Shown here: positions 9,331 through 17,012 of the stretch, one piece after another
How positions within the stretch are numbered: position 1 is the first letter of the stretch
Layout: each line of letters starts with the position of its first letter
Source: Pseudomonadota bacterium
GTDB lineage: Bacteria > Pseudomonadota > Gammaproteobacteria > Competibacterales > Competibacteraceae
Length of the DNA stretch: 64,000 nt
Reading direction: 5' to 3'
Assembly: GCA_022709365.1 (NCBI GenBank)
Contig: JAKLIY010000002.1
Span: 1 to 64,000, forward strand
The notes under the pieces: model-generated
The model's input: the letters and a program-made list of their open reading frames with translations, nothing else
What the model was told of the DNA's origin: nothing
The model's database searches: none
Translations under genes and position numbers: made by a program

Positions 9331-9353
9331 CCCCTCTCTCGTTGAGAGAGGGG
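9331..9353. terminator. 10-bp perfect hairpin after the efflux operon (REP-like)
   Basis: CCCCTCTCTC (9331-9340) pairs perfectly with GAGAGAGGGG (9344-9353) across a 3-base loop, 12 bases after the channel gene stop. There is little T-tract (TTATG), so it may be a REP-type element acting as a terminator or 3'-end stabiliser. Confidence 0.6.
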
Positions 9354-9355
9354 TT

Positions 9356-9369
9356 ATGCCACATGGCAT
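9356..9369 (+). repeat. Palindromic motif copy 1 (ATGCCACATGGCAT)
   Basis: ATGCCA and TGGCAT arms flank a central CA. The same element occurs at 11378-11391 and, inverted, at 36681-36694 and 36719-36732. Here it abuts the hairpin after the efflux operon and lies 45 bases before scpB. Confidence 0.7.
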
Positions 9370-9414
9370 AAACTGCATCGGGCAATTTCCCTACAAACTC
9401 CTCGGAGTACTGCT

Positions 9415-10191
9415 GTGTCTCTAATTCTGACGGAAACCAAGGACGCGATAGGCACTATCGTGATGAACCATCTCCAGAAGCGCAACGCCCTCAGCGAGGC
9501 GCTGATTCAAGAAATCACCGTTGCTCTGGAGTGCTTTCGGGAAAAAAATATCCGTGCTGCCGTGTTACGCGCCCCGGCAGGCGTCAAGGTTTGGTCTGCC
9601 GGTCACGATGTCAGCGAACTGCCGGACCGGGGTCGCGATCCGCTCGGTTGGAGTGATTCATTGCGCGTCCTGGTGCGGGCGATTCAGGAATTTCCCGCGC
9701 CGGTCATCGCCCTGATTGAAGGCGGAGTCTGGGGCGGCGCCTGCGAAGTAGCGATGGCTTGCGACATGCTGGTTGCTACGCCTGAAGCAACCTTTGCCAT
9801 TACCCCGGCCAAGCTCGGCGTTCCCTACAATCTCGGCGGTTTGCTGACACTGATGAACATGATTCCCCTGCCTGTCGCCAAGGAAATGCTGTTCACTGCG
9901 CAACCGATCCCAGCGGCGCAGGCATTGAACCTGGGCGTCATCAACTACATCAAGCCGATGGATGACATCGAAAATTTCGTCTATGGCCTCGCTGCGCATG
10001 TCGTCGCCAACTCGCCATTGAGCATTGCAGTGATGAAGGAACAGTTGCGACTGCTGGCCAGTGCCCACGCGATTACGCCCGAACTGTTTGAACGGATGCA
10101 GGGACTGCGCCGCGTGGTGTACGACAGCCATGACTACCAGGAGGGACTAAACGCTTTCCGTGAAAAACGCAAGCCACAGTTTAAGGGTTAG
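9415..10191 (+). CDS. scpB: Methylmalonyl-CoA decarboxylase (ScpB/YgfG, crotonase fold)
   Basis: Cytoplasmic crotonase-superfamily enzyme that converts methylmalonyl-CoA to propionyl-CoA without biotin. From memory it matches E. coli ScpB throughout: KVWSAGHDVSELPDRGRDPL (ScpB has KVFSAGHDIHELPSGGRDPL), IEGGVWGGACEVAMACD and LGVPYNLGGL near the CoA and active-site pocket, and the C-terminal YDSHDYQEGLNAFREKRKP. The 258-aa length fits. The start is GTG 9415 with GGAG 7 bases upstream. No mutase or propionyl-CoA:succinate-CoA transferase gene lies beside it, so it is an orphan here. The opposite-strand RiPP cluster converges on it. Confidence 0.9.
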   Translation: MSLILTETKDAIGTIVMNHLQKRNALSEALIQEITVALECFREKNIRAAVLRAPAGVKVWSAGHDVSELPDRGRDPLGWSDSLRVLVRAIQEFPAPVIALIEGGVWGGACEVAMACDMLVATPEATFAITPAKLGVPYNLGGLLTLMNMIPLPVAKEMLFTAQPIPAAQALNLGVINYIKPMDDIENFVYGLAAHVVANSPLSIAVMKEQLRLLASAHAITPELFERMQGLRRVVYDSHDYQEGLNAFREKRKPQFKG

Positions 10192-10233
10192 CAGGAGACT
10201 CAGAAATTGCCGTCTTGCCCATTGACCTTCTTA

Positions 10234-10256
10234 GGGACAACCAAGCCGGTTGCCCC
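10234..10256. terminator. Bidirectional hairpin between convergent genes
   Basis: GGGACAACC (10234-10242) pairs with GGTTGCCCC (10248-10256) with one mismatch and a 5-base loop. It lies between the ends of scpB (+) and the RiPP precursor gene (-), the expected place for a shared terminator. Confidence 0.5.
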
Positions 10257-10273
10257 TCCCGTCTAAACTTAAT

Positions 10274-10654
10274 TTAACGATTGATCCAGCCGGTGCTGCC
10301 ACCGCGCCGGTTGACCCAACCGCCGCCGCCGGAACGATTCACCCAGCCACCGCCGCGATTCACCCAGCCACCGCCGGAACGATTGACCCAACCGCCGCCG
10401 CCGGAACGATTCACCCAACTACCGCCACGATTCACCCAGCCGCCGCCACTGCGATTGACCCAAGCAGCGGTGCCGCCCCCACGGCGATTGACCCAGCTGC
10501 TGGCTTGCGCCGACGGACTCATCACTCCGCCCAGCAGTACGCCGCCGATGACGGCTTGCGACCACTTGCCCAAGCCGCGCAGGAACGTGCGCCGTTGCTC
10601 CGCAACGGGTTCCTCAACCCACTCGGGATCTTTTACATCGTGTTGATCAGTCAT
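10274..10654 (-). CDS. Tat-signal, Trp-Val-Asn repeat RiPP precursor (GrrA-like, 126 aa)
   Basis: Residues 1-51 form a leader with a twin-arginine motif (RRTFLRG, 21-27), a hydrophobic stretch and a probable cleavage site after AQA (51). Residues 52-126 are almost only W-V-N-R units spaced by Gly/Ser: tryptophans at 54, 65, 73, 80, 89, 97, 104, 113 and 123, eight followed by VNR and the last by INR. Aromatic-X-Asn triplets in a Gly-rich repeat are the hallmark of GrrA-type substrates, in which radical SAM/SPASM enzymes link the aromatic ring to the third residue (three-residue cyclophane). The start at 10654 has GGGGAT upstream and lies 13 bases after the SnoaL-like gene, so the two are co-transcribed. 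The modification itself is inferred. An opposite-strand open frame here is only the mirror of the repeats. Confidence 0.85.
   Translation of the reverse strand: MTDQHDVKDPEWVEEPVAEQRRTFLRGLGKWSQAVIGGVLLGGVMSPSAQASSWVNRRGGGTAAWVNRSGGGWVNRGGSWVNRSGGGGWVNRSGGGWVNRGGGWVNRSGGGGWVNRRGGSTGWINR
10277..10495 (-). repeat. Tandem DNA repeats encoding the WVNR core units
   Basis: About 21-36-base imperfect direct repeats (plus-strand core CGATTCACCCA or CGATTGACCCA next to GCCGCCGCC) encode the nine W-x-N-R units. Near-identity between units suggests recent expansion and makes unit number prone to change by recombination. Confidence 0.85.
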
Positions 10655-10667
10655 AGTTGATCCCCGG

Positions 10668-11231
10668 TCATTGGGCTTTCGGAGCCGTTTCTGCGGCTGG
10701 CGGGGCATCTTTTGGAGACGGAACTTCATCCGGCGGAGGCATATCGCCACCGGTCAGGTTGGAAAAGTGCAAGGTTTGGAATTTCCAGCCCGCTTTCTCT
10801 TTCTTCAGCACGCCCGACACGTTGAGGAGGTATTCGCGCGTCTGTCCGTCCGGCGTGGCGTCCTGCATATTGCAGGAAGCGATCAGCCAAGCCACATCGC
10901 CATCATTTCCACTAGAGGCTTCCGGGCATTCATGCTTGAGGGTCCCAGCCTTGAAATCCTGGAAAAATTGCTTGTAGAACTCTTCAATTGCTGCCTTGCC
11001 TTTCCAGAATTCGCCAGGCCCCGTACCCATTAACACCACACCGGGGGCGTCGGCGTAAAACGTCATGAGGGCCTTGATATCCTGTGTGTTGATCGCTTCG
11101 TCGTGCTGGTTCAACACCGCCTTGAGTTCTTCTTTGAACTTGTCCGCATCCGTTGGTTGGGCAGCTAGCGCCGGCATCGACAAGACACAGCCCAGAGTTG
11201 CGGCCAGCCAAACGCTTTCTTGTTTCTTCAT
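10668..11231 (-). CDS. Exported SnoaL-like/DUF4440-type protein in the RiPP cluster
   Basis: The 187-aa protein has a signal peptide (about 1-24, ending PALAAQP). A SnoaL/DUF4440-like cone domain follows: HDEAINTQDIKALMTFYADA, then GEFWKGKAAIEEFYKQFF and a C-terminal strand WKFQTLHFSNLTG. A proline/alanine tail follows. The family includes small-molecule isomerases, hydratases and many non-enzymatic binding proteins. It sits between the radical SAM gene and the precursor, 13 bases from the latter, and like the precursor should leave the cytoplasm, so a role in binding or protecting the exported peptide is plausible but inferred. The start at 11231 is chosen because the signal peptide begins there; its ribosome binding site is weak. 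Confidence 0.8.
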   Translation of the reverse strand: MKKQESVWLAATLGCVLSMPALAAQPTDADKFKEELKAVLNQHDEAINTQDIKALMTFYADAPGVVLMGTGPGEFWKGKAAIEEFYKQFFQDFKAGTLKHECPEASSGNDGDVAWLIASCNMQDATPDGQTREYLLNVSGVLKKEKAGWKFQTLHFSNLTGGDMPPPDEVPSPKDAPPAAETAPKAQ

Positions 11232-11377
11232 GAGGATTCTCGCTTGTGATGTTGGATCGATAAATCCAAGTTCCAGTGAGGAGGGATAAAATCCCAACCA
11301 ACTGACGGGTTATTTTAGCTGAATAAAATCGGGAGTTCATGCAAAGACTTTGCGCGGCGGCTGAAAGGTGCATTGCT

Positions 11378-11391
11378 ATGCCACATGGCAT
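11378..11391 (+). repeat. Palindromic motif copy 2, upstream of the DUF4440-like gene
   Basis: ATGCCACATGGCAT, extended to TATGCCACATGGCATA, lies in the 187-base gap between the radical SAM gene end and the DUF4440-like gene start, both minus strand. It could be an operator for the latter two genes or a dispersed repeat. Confidence 0.65.
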
Positions 11392-11418
11392 ATTCCATCC
11401 GCCGCGCCGCCGTACCGA

Positions 11419-12567
11419 TCACGCCGCCACGCACTGCGTCGCGGTGGCCTCACGCGCCAGATCTCGCGCTGCGCGCTGCATCCGGCTGAACATCACCTTA
11501 TACAACTCGCAGTAGGGATCTTTCTCAAACAGCGAGCCATGGACGGTGTAGGTGCGCACCGGGCAACCGCCGTGGCATAGCGAGAGATAATCGCAGCTCA
11601 GGCAATCCCGCTGAATGAGCTGGATTGGTCGTTCATTGAACTGCTTGCGGGCCGGACTGTTACGCAGCAGTTCGCCGAAACTGTCGCACTCGAAAATATT
11701 GCCGTAGTGATAGTCGGGATAACTGGTCACCCAGCAATCGCATTGCGCGACATAGCCACGGGCGTCGATAGACACCAGCGCATTGGCGCAGTTGTCGCTC
11801 CAGATGCAGGGTAAAGTAGCCGGCTCATGGCTGAAATGCGCCAGTAGCGCATCGAGCGGCCCGACCCGAACGCCACGCGAGTAGCCGCGCTCCAGCCAGA
11901 CATCGGCCAGTTCGGTATAGAAGCGGCAGAGCGCCTCCACTTCGGCCACCGGCAGCGCCTTTTTGGCTGCCGTCGCTTCGCCGCCCGGAAAAGGCGTATT
12001 CACCTGAAAATCGGTAACGCCGAGTTCATCGACGAAGTGCGTATAGAAGCGCTCCGCGCCGATGTCCAAAGTGGCCTGATTGGGAACGGCGATGACCTGC
12101 ACGTCAATCCCGGCGGCCCGCGCTTCCTGCACCCGTTTCGTCCAGATGGCGTTGTAACTCTCCGGCCCCTGACCGAGCAATTTGCGGTGCAGATTGGGAT
12201 AGTCCAGCGAGGTGCCGATGGAGTTGCCGAACATCTCGGCGACCACCTTATTCCAGCGGGAACTGTAGGCCAGCATATTGCTTTGCAGGCTGTGGAAGAC
12301 CTGCTTGCCTCGCGCTTCGGCTTCACGCTGGATGAGTTCATGGGCCTGCTCATACCAACTGGGCGGCAACAACATTGCCTCGCCGCCCTGCCAGTAGAGG
12401 GTGAGCGACGCCAGCGACTTTTCGACCATATAATCCAGCACCTTGCAGATCATTTCCTTCAGTCGGTCGAGAGTGAGCCGATCGGTGGTTTTGTTCTCGA
12501 AGCAATACTCGCAATCCGCGTTGCATTGCAGGGTAGACAGCAGGACCAGCGAAAAATGACTTTTCAT
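11419..12567 (-). CDS. Radical SAM/SPASM peptide maturase (GrrM-like)
   Basis: The 382-aa protein carries the radical SAM cluster motif CNADCEYC (Cys15, Cys19, Cys22) almost at the N-terminus, a glycine-rich SAM-binding stretch (WQGGEA), and a C-terminal SPASM region with auxiliary-cluster cysteines, including CLSCDYLSLCHGGCP (322-336) and Cys353. This is the architecture of peptide-modifying enzymes such as GrrM and other three-residue-cyclophane-forming maturases. No separate RiPP recognition domain is visible. The adjacent WVN-repeat precursor is the obvious substrate. The start at 12567 is preferred over an upstream in-frame ATG because AAAGG precedes it and the motif spacing is normal. 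Exact subfamily (GrrM or an unnamed relative) is uncertain. Confidence 0.88.
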   Translation of the reverse strand: MKSHFSLVLLSTLQCNADCEYCFENKTTDRLTLDRLKEMICKVLDYMVEKSLASLTLYWQGGEAMLLPPSWYEQAHELIQREAEARGKQVFHSLQSNMLAYSSRWNKVVAEMFGNSIGTSLDYPNLHRKLLGQGPESYNAIWTKRVQEARAAGIDVQVIAVPNQATLDIGAERFYTHFVDELGVTDFQVNTPFPGGEATAAKKALPVAEVEALCRFYTELADVWLERGYSRGVRVGPLDALLAHFSHEPATLPCIWSDNCANALVSIDARGYVAQCDCWVTSYPDYHYGNIFECDSFGELLRNSPARKQFNERPIQLIQRDCLSCDYLSLCHGGCPVRTYTVHGSLFEKDPYCELYKVMFSRMQRAARDLAREATATQCVAA

Positions 12568-12574
12568 GCGATAT

Positions 12575-12607
12575 GCCTTTAACCTTTGGCGGTTAGCCTT
12601 TAACCTT
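12575..12607. promoter_or_regulatory. 12-bp direct repeat in the divergent promoter region
   Basis: GCCTTTAACCTT occurs at 12575-12586 and 12596-12607, exactly 21 bases apart (two helical turns), in the 94-base gap between the divergent radical SAM gene and the DUF3015 gene. The first copy covers the AAAGG ribosome binding site of the radical SAM gene on the minus strand. The layout suggests a two-site operator. Confidence 0.5.
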
Positions 12608-12661
12608 ATGACCTTCAATCTTCATTGTGAATGCAACCTGGTGCTTTTTGAGGATCCACTT

Positions 12662-13054
12662 ATGAAACTTCTGCTGAATGCTGCCTTAATCGCCACCCTC
12701 GGTTTGGGGGCTGCCGCTTGCACGGTCGTCACCGACCCCAGTTCCGCTTCCAGCGCGGGCAGTTCCGGCAGCACAACGTTCATGAACCGCCAGCAACAAA
12801 TCGCCGAGTTCGCCAACGTCAATCTGGACCGGATCAAGCAGGATATGTCTGCCGGCCAGGGTGAATATCTGGCCTCACTGGCGACCCTGCTCGGCGTCGA
12901 ATCCGGACACCAGCCGGAATTTTTCACGTTCACTCAAGCGAAATTTACCGTGCTGTTCCCCAGCGACCAGACCAGCGCCGCCGAAATGCTGGCGACGTTG
13001 AACCGGGAAATGCAGGCGGAACCCCGCTTTGGTCAGCGGCTGGCGTTGAACTGA
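12662..13054 (+). CDS. DUF3015-like small lipoprotein or exported protein
   Basis: The start at ATG 12662 has GAGGAT upstream and begins a signal sequence ending GLGAAAC, a weak lipobox with Cys20; longer upstream reading is unlikely. The C-terminal half (DMSAGQGEYLASLATLLGV, then TVLFPSDQTSAAEMLATLNRE) matches the conserved part of DUF3015 proteins, which in Pseudomonas-type genomes commonly neighbour a DUF4105 gene, as here. Function is unknown. It is divergent from the RiPP cluster and overlaps or abuts the following DUF4105 gene. Confidence 0.75.
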   Translation: MKLLLNAALIATLGLGAAACTVVTDPSSASSAGSSGSTTFMNRQQQIAEFANVNLDRIKQDMSAGQGEYLASLATLLGVESGHQPEFFTFTQAKFTVLFPSDQTSAAEMLATLNREMQAEPRFGQRLALN

Positions 13055-13098
13055 TTCTTCCGATTCTCCCGCTCATCGGCGTTCTGCTGCTGGGAACT

Positions 13099-14964
13099 TT
13101 GCTCCCTGCAACGAACGCCCGCGCTGATTCCGCCTATCTGGCCGAATTGCTGGCCCGTGCTGACACCGCTGATCTGGCGGCACGGCGCGAGTGGCCAGCG
13201 CTGTTGCATTACCGACTGAATGCCCAAGGCGTCGTCAGCGACGCCGACGATCCGCGCTTTTTCCTCTCCCCAATCGGCAAGACCGATCCAGAAGCGGAAT
13301 TGGCGGCGACGCTGCGCGCTTTTTTCACCGACGAGCCGGTCGGCGGCGATCCCCAACCCGCCCAATGCGCCTTCATCGCCCGTTACCGCTGGTTGAAAGC
13401 GGAACTGGACTTCGATGACCGCCGCCTGCCCCCGCAGACCTGCGAGCGTTTCCAGCACTGGTTCCGGGAACTGAACGCCGAAGCAGCCACCCTCATTTTT
13501 GCCTCGGCCTATCTCAATAATCCCGCCTCGCTGTTCGGCCATACCCTGCTGCGGCTGGATCAGCGCGGCCAGACCGAACAAACCCGGCTGTTGGCCTATA
13601 CGATCAACTACGCCGCTGACGATTCCGACAGCAACGTCCTGATGTACGCTATAGACGGCATCGCTGGAGGATTCAAGGGCCGCTTCGACATCCAGCCGTA
13701 TTACAAGCTGGTGCGCACCTACAGCGATCTGGAAAGCCGCGATCTCTGGGAATATCGGCTGAATCTGCGCCCGCCACAACTGCAACGGCTCATCGAACAC
13801 CTCTGGGAATTGCGCGGCATCGAATTTGACTATTACTTTTTCCGGGAGAACTGCGCTTGGCAATTGCTGACTCTGCTGGAAGCCGCCGATCCAGACTTGC
13901 GGTTGAGCGATGCTTTTACGCTATGGACGCTGCCGGCGGACACGATCCGCCAGATGGTCGAACAACCGGGGTTGGTCGGTGAAGCGGTCGCCCGGCCAGC
14001 GCGTGGTACGGTTATTCAGCGTCGTTACCCGGCATTGACGGCCAGCGAACAATCGTTGGCGCGGCGGTTGTGGCAGGATCCCGATCTGGCCGCTGCGCCG
14101 GAATTGACCCGACTGGCTCCAGAACGACAAGCTTTATTACTGGAACTGGCCCTGGATCAGCGCCAGTATCAGCGGACTAGCCACGGTGCAAAGGGCGTCG
14201 ATCCGCCGCCGGATGCTGGCGCGCATCGCCTGTTGACCGCTCGTCAGGCGTTAACCGTTCCTGCCGCGCCGGTCGCGATTGAACCCTTCGCGACCCGCCC
14301 GGAAACCGGTCATGCCTCGCGACGACTGGGCATCGGGCTGGGCCAGCGGGACGGCGCGGCATTCGTGGAGTTGAACGCACGGGCCAGTTATCACGATCTG
14401 CTGGAACCCGATGCGGGTTACACCCCGGACGCCCAGATTGAGCTGTTGAGCGTCGCGGTGCGTCATGACCCAGAGCGCGGCGGGTTGACGCTGGATCGGC
14501 TGACAGTACTCGATATCACCTCGCTGCCGCCCTGCAATGCGCTGACGCCGCGCTCGGCCTGGTGGATTCACGCCGGTTGGGAACCTATTCCACGTTCGGA
14601 TGATCCGAATCGCACCGCCTTCAATCTCAGCGGTGGGCTGGGGCTGGCGGCGGAAACGACCTGGCCCTGGCGGACCGTGTGGTTCGGCTGGCCGGGACTG
14701 GAACTGGATTACGGCGCAGAGTTGGCCGATGATCACCGCGCCGGGCCGAGCCTGACCGCCGGAGTGTTGTTGCAACCGACCGCCGCTTGGAAAGTGCTGG
14801 CCAGCGCAACCTGGCTGGACTATCGGAGCGGCGAGCAGGATGCCGGGCTGCGAGCGGTCATCACGCAGAACCTGGCGCTGGAGCAGCATTTATCGTTGCG
14901 CGTAGACGGGCGCTACTGGAAGGGCGTCGCCGAATTCAGCCTGGGACTGCAAACCTATTTCTGA
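13099..14964 (+). CDS. DUF4105 family exported or membrane protein
   Basis: A large conserved gammaproteobacterial protein with the family motif NNPASLFGHTLLRLD and later YYFFRENCAWQLLTLLEAAD, a region proposed to resemble papain-like/NlpC peptidase folds. The C-terminal third is beta-rich and ends LGLQTYF, like an outer-membrane protein. The first standard start is TTG 13099, but the same frame is open upstream to 12865 and encodes a perfect hydrophobic signal core before ATNARADS, with no ATG, GTG or TTG available. Translation probably starts at a CTG or ATT overlapping the previous stop (13051-13056), coupled to DUF3015; otherwise a sequence error has removed the start. Confidence 0.8.
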   Translation: MLPATNARADSAYLAELLARADTADLAARREWPALLHYRLNAQGVVSDADDPRFFLSPIGKTDPEAELAATLRAFFTDEPVGGDPQPAQCAFIARYRWLKAELDFDDRRLPPQTCERFQHWFRELNAEAATLIFASAYLNNPASLFGHTLLRLDQRGQTEQTRLLAYTINYAADDSDSNVLMYAIDGIAGGFKGRFDIQPYYKLVRTYSDLESRDLWEYRLNLRPPQLQRLIEHLWELRGIEFDYYFFRENCAWQLLTLLEAADPDLRLSDAFTLWTLPADTIRQMVEQPGLVGEAVARPARGTVIQRRYPALTASEQSLARRLWQDPDLAAAPELTRLAPERQALLLELALDQRQYQRTSHGAKGVDPPPDAGAHRLLTARQALTVPAAPVAIEPFATRPETGHASRRLGIGLGQRDGAAFVELNARASYHDLLEPDAGYTPDAQIELLSVAVRHDPERGGLTLDRLTVLDITSLPPCNALTPRSAWWIHAGWEPIPRSDDPNRTAFNLSGGLGLAAETTWPWRTVWFGWPGLELDYGAELADDHRAGPSLTAGVLLQPTAAWKVLASATWLDYRSGEQDAGLRAVITQNLALEQHLSLRVDGRYWKGVAEFSLGLQTYF

Positions 14965-14988
14965 CTGAACCTCATACGTTGAAAACCT

Positions 14989-16932
14989 ATGACCGAAATG
15001 GCCGCCCTGACCCCGAAAATCACCTGGATCTTCGGCTGTATGATCCTGTACTGGACTTACTGCATCGTCTGGGGCGTGATCGGCGCCCGACGGGCGCACA
15101 CGGCGGCGGACTATTTCCTGGCCGGGGGCAAGCTGTCGCCAATGCTGTTCACGCTGGCGGCGACCGCGGTCTGTTTCTCGGGCTGGACGTTCATCGGCCA
15201 TCCCGGCCTGACCTACACGGAAGGCTGGCAATACACCTACGCTTCGTTCTATGCGCTGACCATTCCGTTAACGGGCATCCTGTTTCTCAAGCGACAATGG
15301 CTGCTAAGTCGGCGTTATGGCTTCACCACACCGGGCGCCATGCTGGCCTGGTATTTCCGTTCCGATTGGCTGCGGTTGCTGGTGGTGAGTGTGGCGCTGT
15401 TTTTCTCGGTTCCCTATCTCGGCCTGCAACTGCGCGCCGCCGGATTTTTGTTTAATGTTCTGACCGATGGGCTGCTGGGTGTGGAATTTGGCATGTGGGT
15501 GCTGTCCAGTGTCGTCGTCAGCTACGTCGCTTCGGGCGGACTGCGCACCGTGGCCTGGGTCGGCGCTTTGCAAATGCTGTTGCTGGCGGCGGGCATCGTC
15601 ACTATCGGTCTGCTGACGCTCCATTACATCGGCGGGTGGGATCGACTGATGGCCGGAGTGATCGCCCTGACCCAGGACGATCCTCGCCGGACTCCCGACG
15701 GCTACAGCCACTATCTGGCGATTCCCGGCGCGGTCCAGTGGGTGCGTGACGGCTCGCAGGCGATGGGTGGGGCGTGGACCGGAAGCATGGTGCTCACCTA
15801 TCTGATCGGACTGATGGGCATTCAGGCTTCACCGGCCTTTTCGATGCTGGCGCTGGCCAGTCGCCGCCCCGCGTTCGCCGCCCAGCAGGTTTGGGCTTCC
15901 GCTTTTGTGATCGGGCTGATCCTGATCGCATTCACCGCCATTCAAGGCGTCGGCGGGCATTTTCTCGGTGCAGATCGGACCTTCATGGACGCCCATCCCG
16001 ATCTGGTCCATCCGGTGATGGTCGAAGAACTGCAACATCAAGACCTGCTCGACCGGCCAGGCGGGCGCGACTTGCTGACGCCACAGTTGATCAATCTGCT
16101 GGGTCAGACCGCGCCGTGGCTGGTCGGGTTACTGGCTATCGCGGCGCTGGCCGCCATGGAATCGACGGCTTCCTGCTATATGGCCACGGCGGGCGGCATG
16201 ATCGCCTGGGATGTGTTTCAGCGGTTCCTGTGGCCCGGCGCCGACGACCACACGCTGAAATTCATCGGGCGCATGGGCGTGGTAGGCATCGTGATCCTGG
16301 CGCTGCTGGTTGCCAGTGCGTCCGGCGAGGCGCTGGCGTTGCTGGGCGGGTTGGCGGTGTCCTACGGTCTGCAAATGGTTCCGGCGTTGACGGCGGTTTG
16401 TTACTGGCCGTTTCTGACCCGGCAGGGCGTTACTGCGGGCCTGTTACTGGGACTGGTCGCCGTCACATTGACCGAAGCGGCAGGATTGCGCTGGTTCGGC
16501 ATCACCGTCTGGGGCCGCTGGCCGCTAACCATTCATGCCGCCGCCTGGGGTTTACTGGCCAATTTCGGAGTCGCCATGCTGATATCGGCTTTGACCCGCG
16601 ATGACGCCGAGCGCAAGTTGGAATGTCATCGCTGGCTGGCGGAGCGGACGGCGTTGCCGCCGCACAAGCGCCGCTGGGTATGGCCCATCGCCATCCTGAC
16701 CGGGTTATGGTTGCTGATCGTCGCTGGTCCCGGCGCGATTATCGGCAATACCCTGTTCGGCGATCCCAACGCACCGGCGACCTGGTTATTCGGCATTCCC
16801 TCGATCTGGGCTTGGCAGATGGGCGGATGGGCGGTTGGCGTCGGCTTGCTGGCATTGCTGGCGTATTTTCTGGAACTGGGCGTCGCTACGGCTACCGATA
16901 CCGAATCCGCGAAGTTTGAGCGTGTTGGTTAA
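14989..16932 (+). CDS. Sodium:solute symporter family protein (SSS)
   Basis: A 647-aa polytopic inner-membrane protein with about 13 hydrophobic segments. Features typical of Na+/solute symporters are YFLAGGKLSPMLFTLAATA in the first helices, YVASGGLRTVAWVGALQM, and AIAALAAMESTASCYMATAGG late in the core. Substrate (amino acid, organic acid or other) cannot be read. ATG 14989 lies 24 bases after the DUF4105 stop with only a weak ribosome binding site. The closing ~70 residues add two helices beyond the minimal SSS core. Confidence 0.88.
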   Translation: MTEMAALTPKITWIFGCMILYWTYCIVWGVIGARRAHTAADYFLAGGKLSPMLFTLAATAVCFSGWTFIGHPGLTYTEGWQYTYASFYALTIPLTGILFLKRQWLLSRRYGFTTPGAMLAWYFRSDWLRLLVVSVALFFSVPYLGLQLRAAGFLFNVLTDGLLGVEFGMWVLSSVVVSYVASGGLRTVAWVGALQMLLLAAGIVTIGLLTLHYIGGWDRLMAGVIALTQDDPRRTPDGYSHYLAIPGAVQWVRDGSQAMGGAWTGSMVLTYLIGLMGIQASPAFSMLALASRRPAFAAQQVWASAFVIGLILIAFTAIQGVGGHFLGADRTFMDAHPDLVHPVMVEELQHQDLLDRPGGRDLLTPQLINLLGQTAPWLVGLLAIAALAAMESTASCYMATAGGMIAWDVFQRFLWPGADDHTLKFIGRMGVVGIVILALLVASASGEALALLGGLAVSYGLQMVPALTAVCYWPFLTRQGVTAGLLLGLVAVTLTEAAGLRWFGITVWGRWPLTIHAAAWGLLANFGVAMLISALTRDDAERKLECHRWLAERTALPPHKRRWVWPIAILTGLWLLIVAGPGAIIGNTLFGDPNAPATWLFGIPSIWAWQMGGWAVGVGLLALLAYFLELGVATATDTESAKFERVG

Positions 16933-16973
16933 AATCAGCGCAAACTCGCAGGAATGGAGTGGATTTGTCAAAA

Positions 16974-17000
16974 TTTTGAATCGTATCAGTGAACTATAAT
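16974..17000 (+). promoter_or_regulatory. Candidate promoter with perfect -10 TATAAT
   Basis: TATAAT at 16995-17000, with TTTTGA (16974-16979) 15 bases upstream as a poor -35, lies just before the small frame at 17013. The region is more AT-rich than its surroundings. Confidence 0.35.
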
Positions 17001-17012
17001 GAATAGAACATG

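Noticed and set aside
10274-10654. Reading the WVNR protein as a structural Gly-rich or RNA-binding (RGG-like) protein
   Set aside because: The strict W-V-N-R spacing, Tat leader and adjacent SPASM maturase fit a modified peptide better; RGG proteins lack these.
10250-10660. Plus-strand open frames rich in Pro/Thr/His/Ala repeats opposite the RiPP precursor
   Set aside because: They mirror the GC-rich repeat array, have no ribosome binding site, and the minus strand gives leader, cleavage site and linked maturase.
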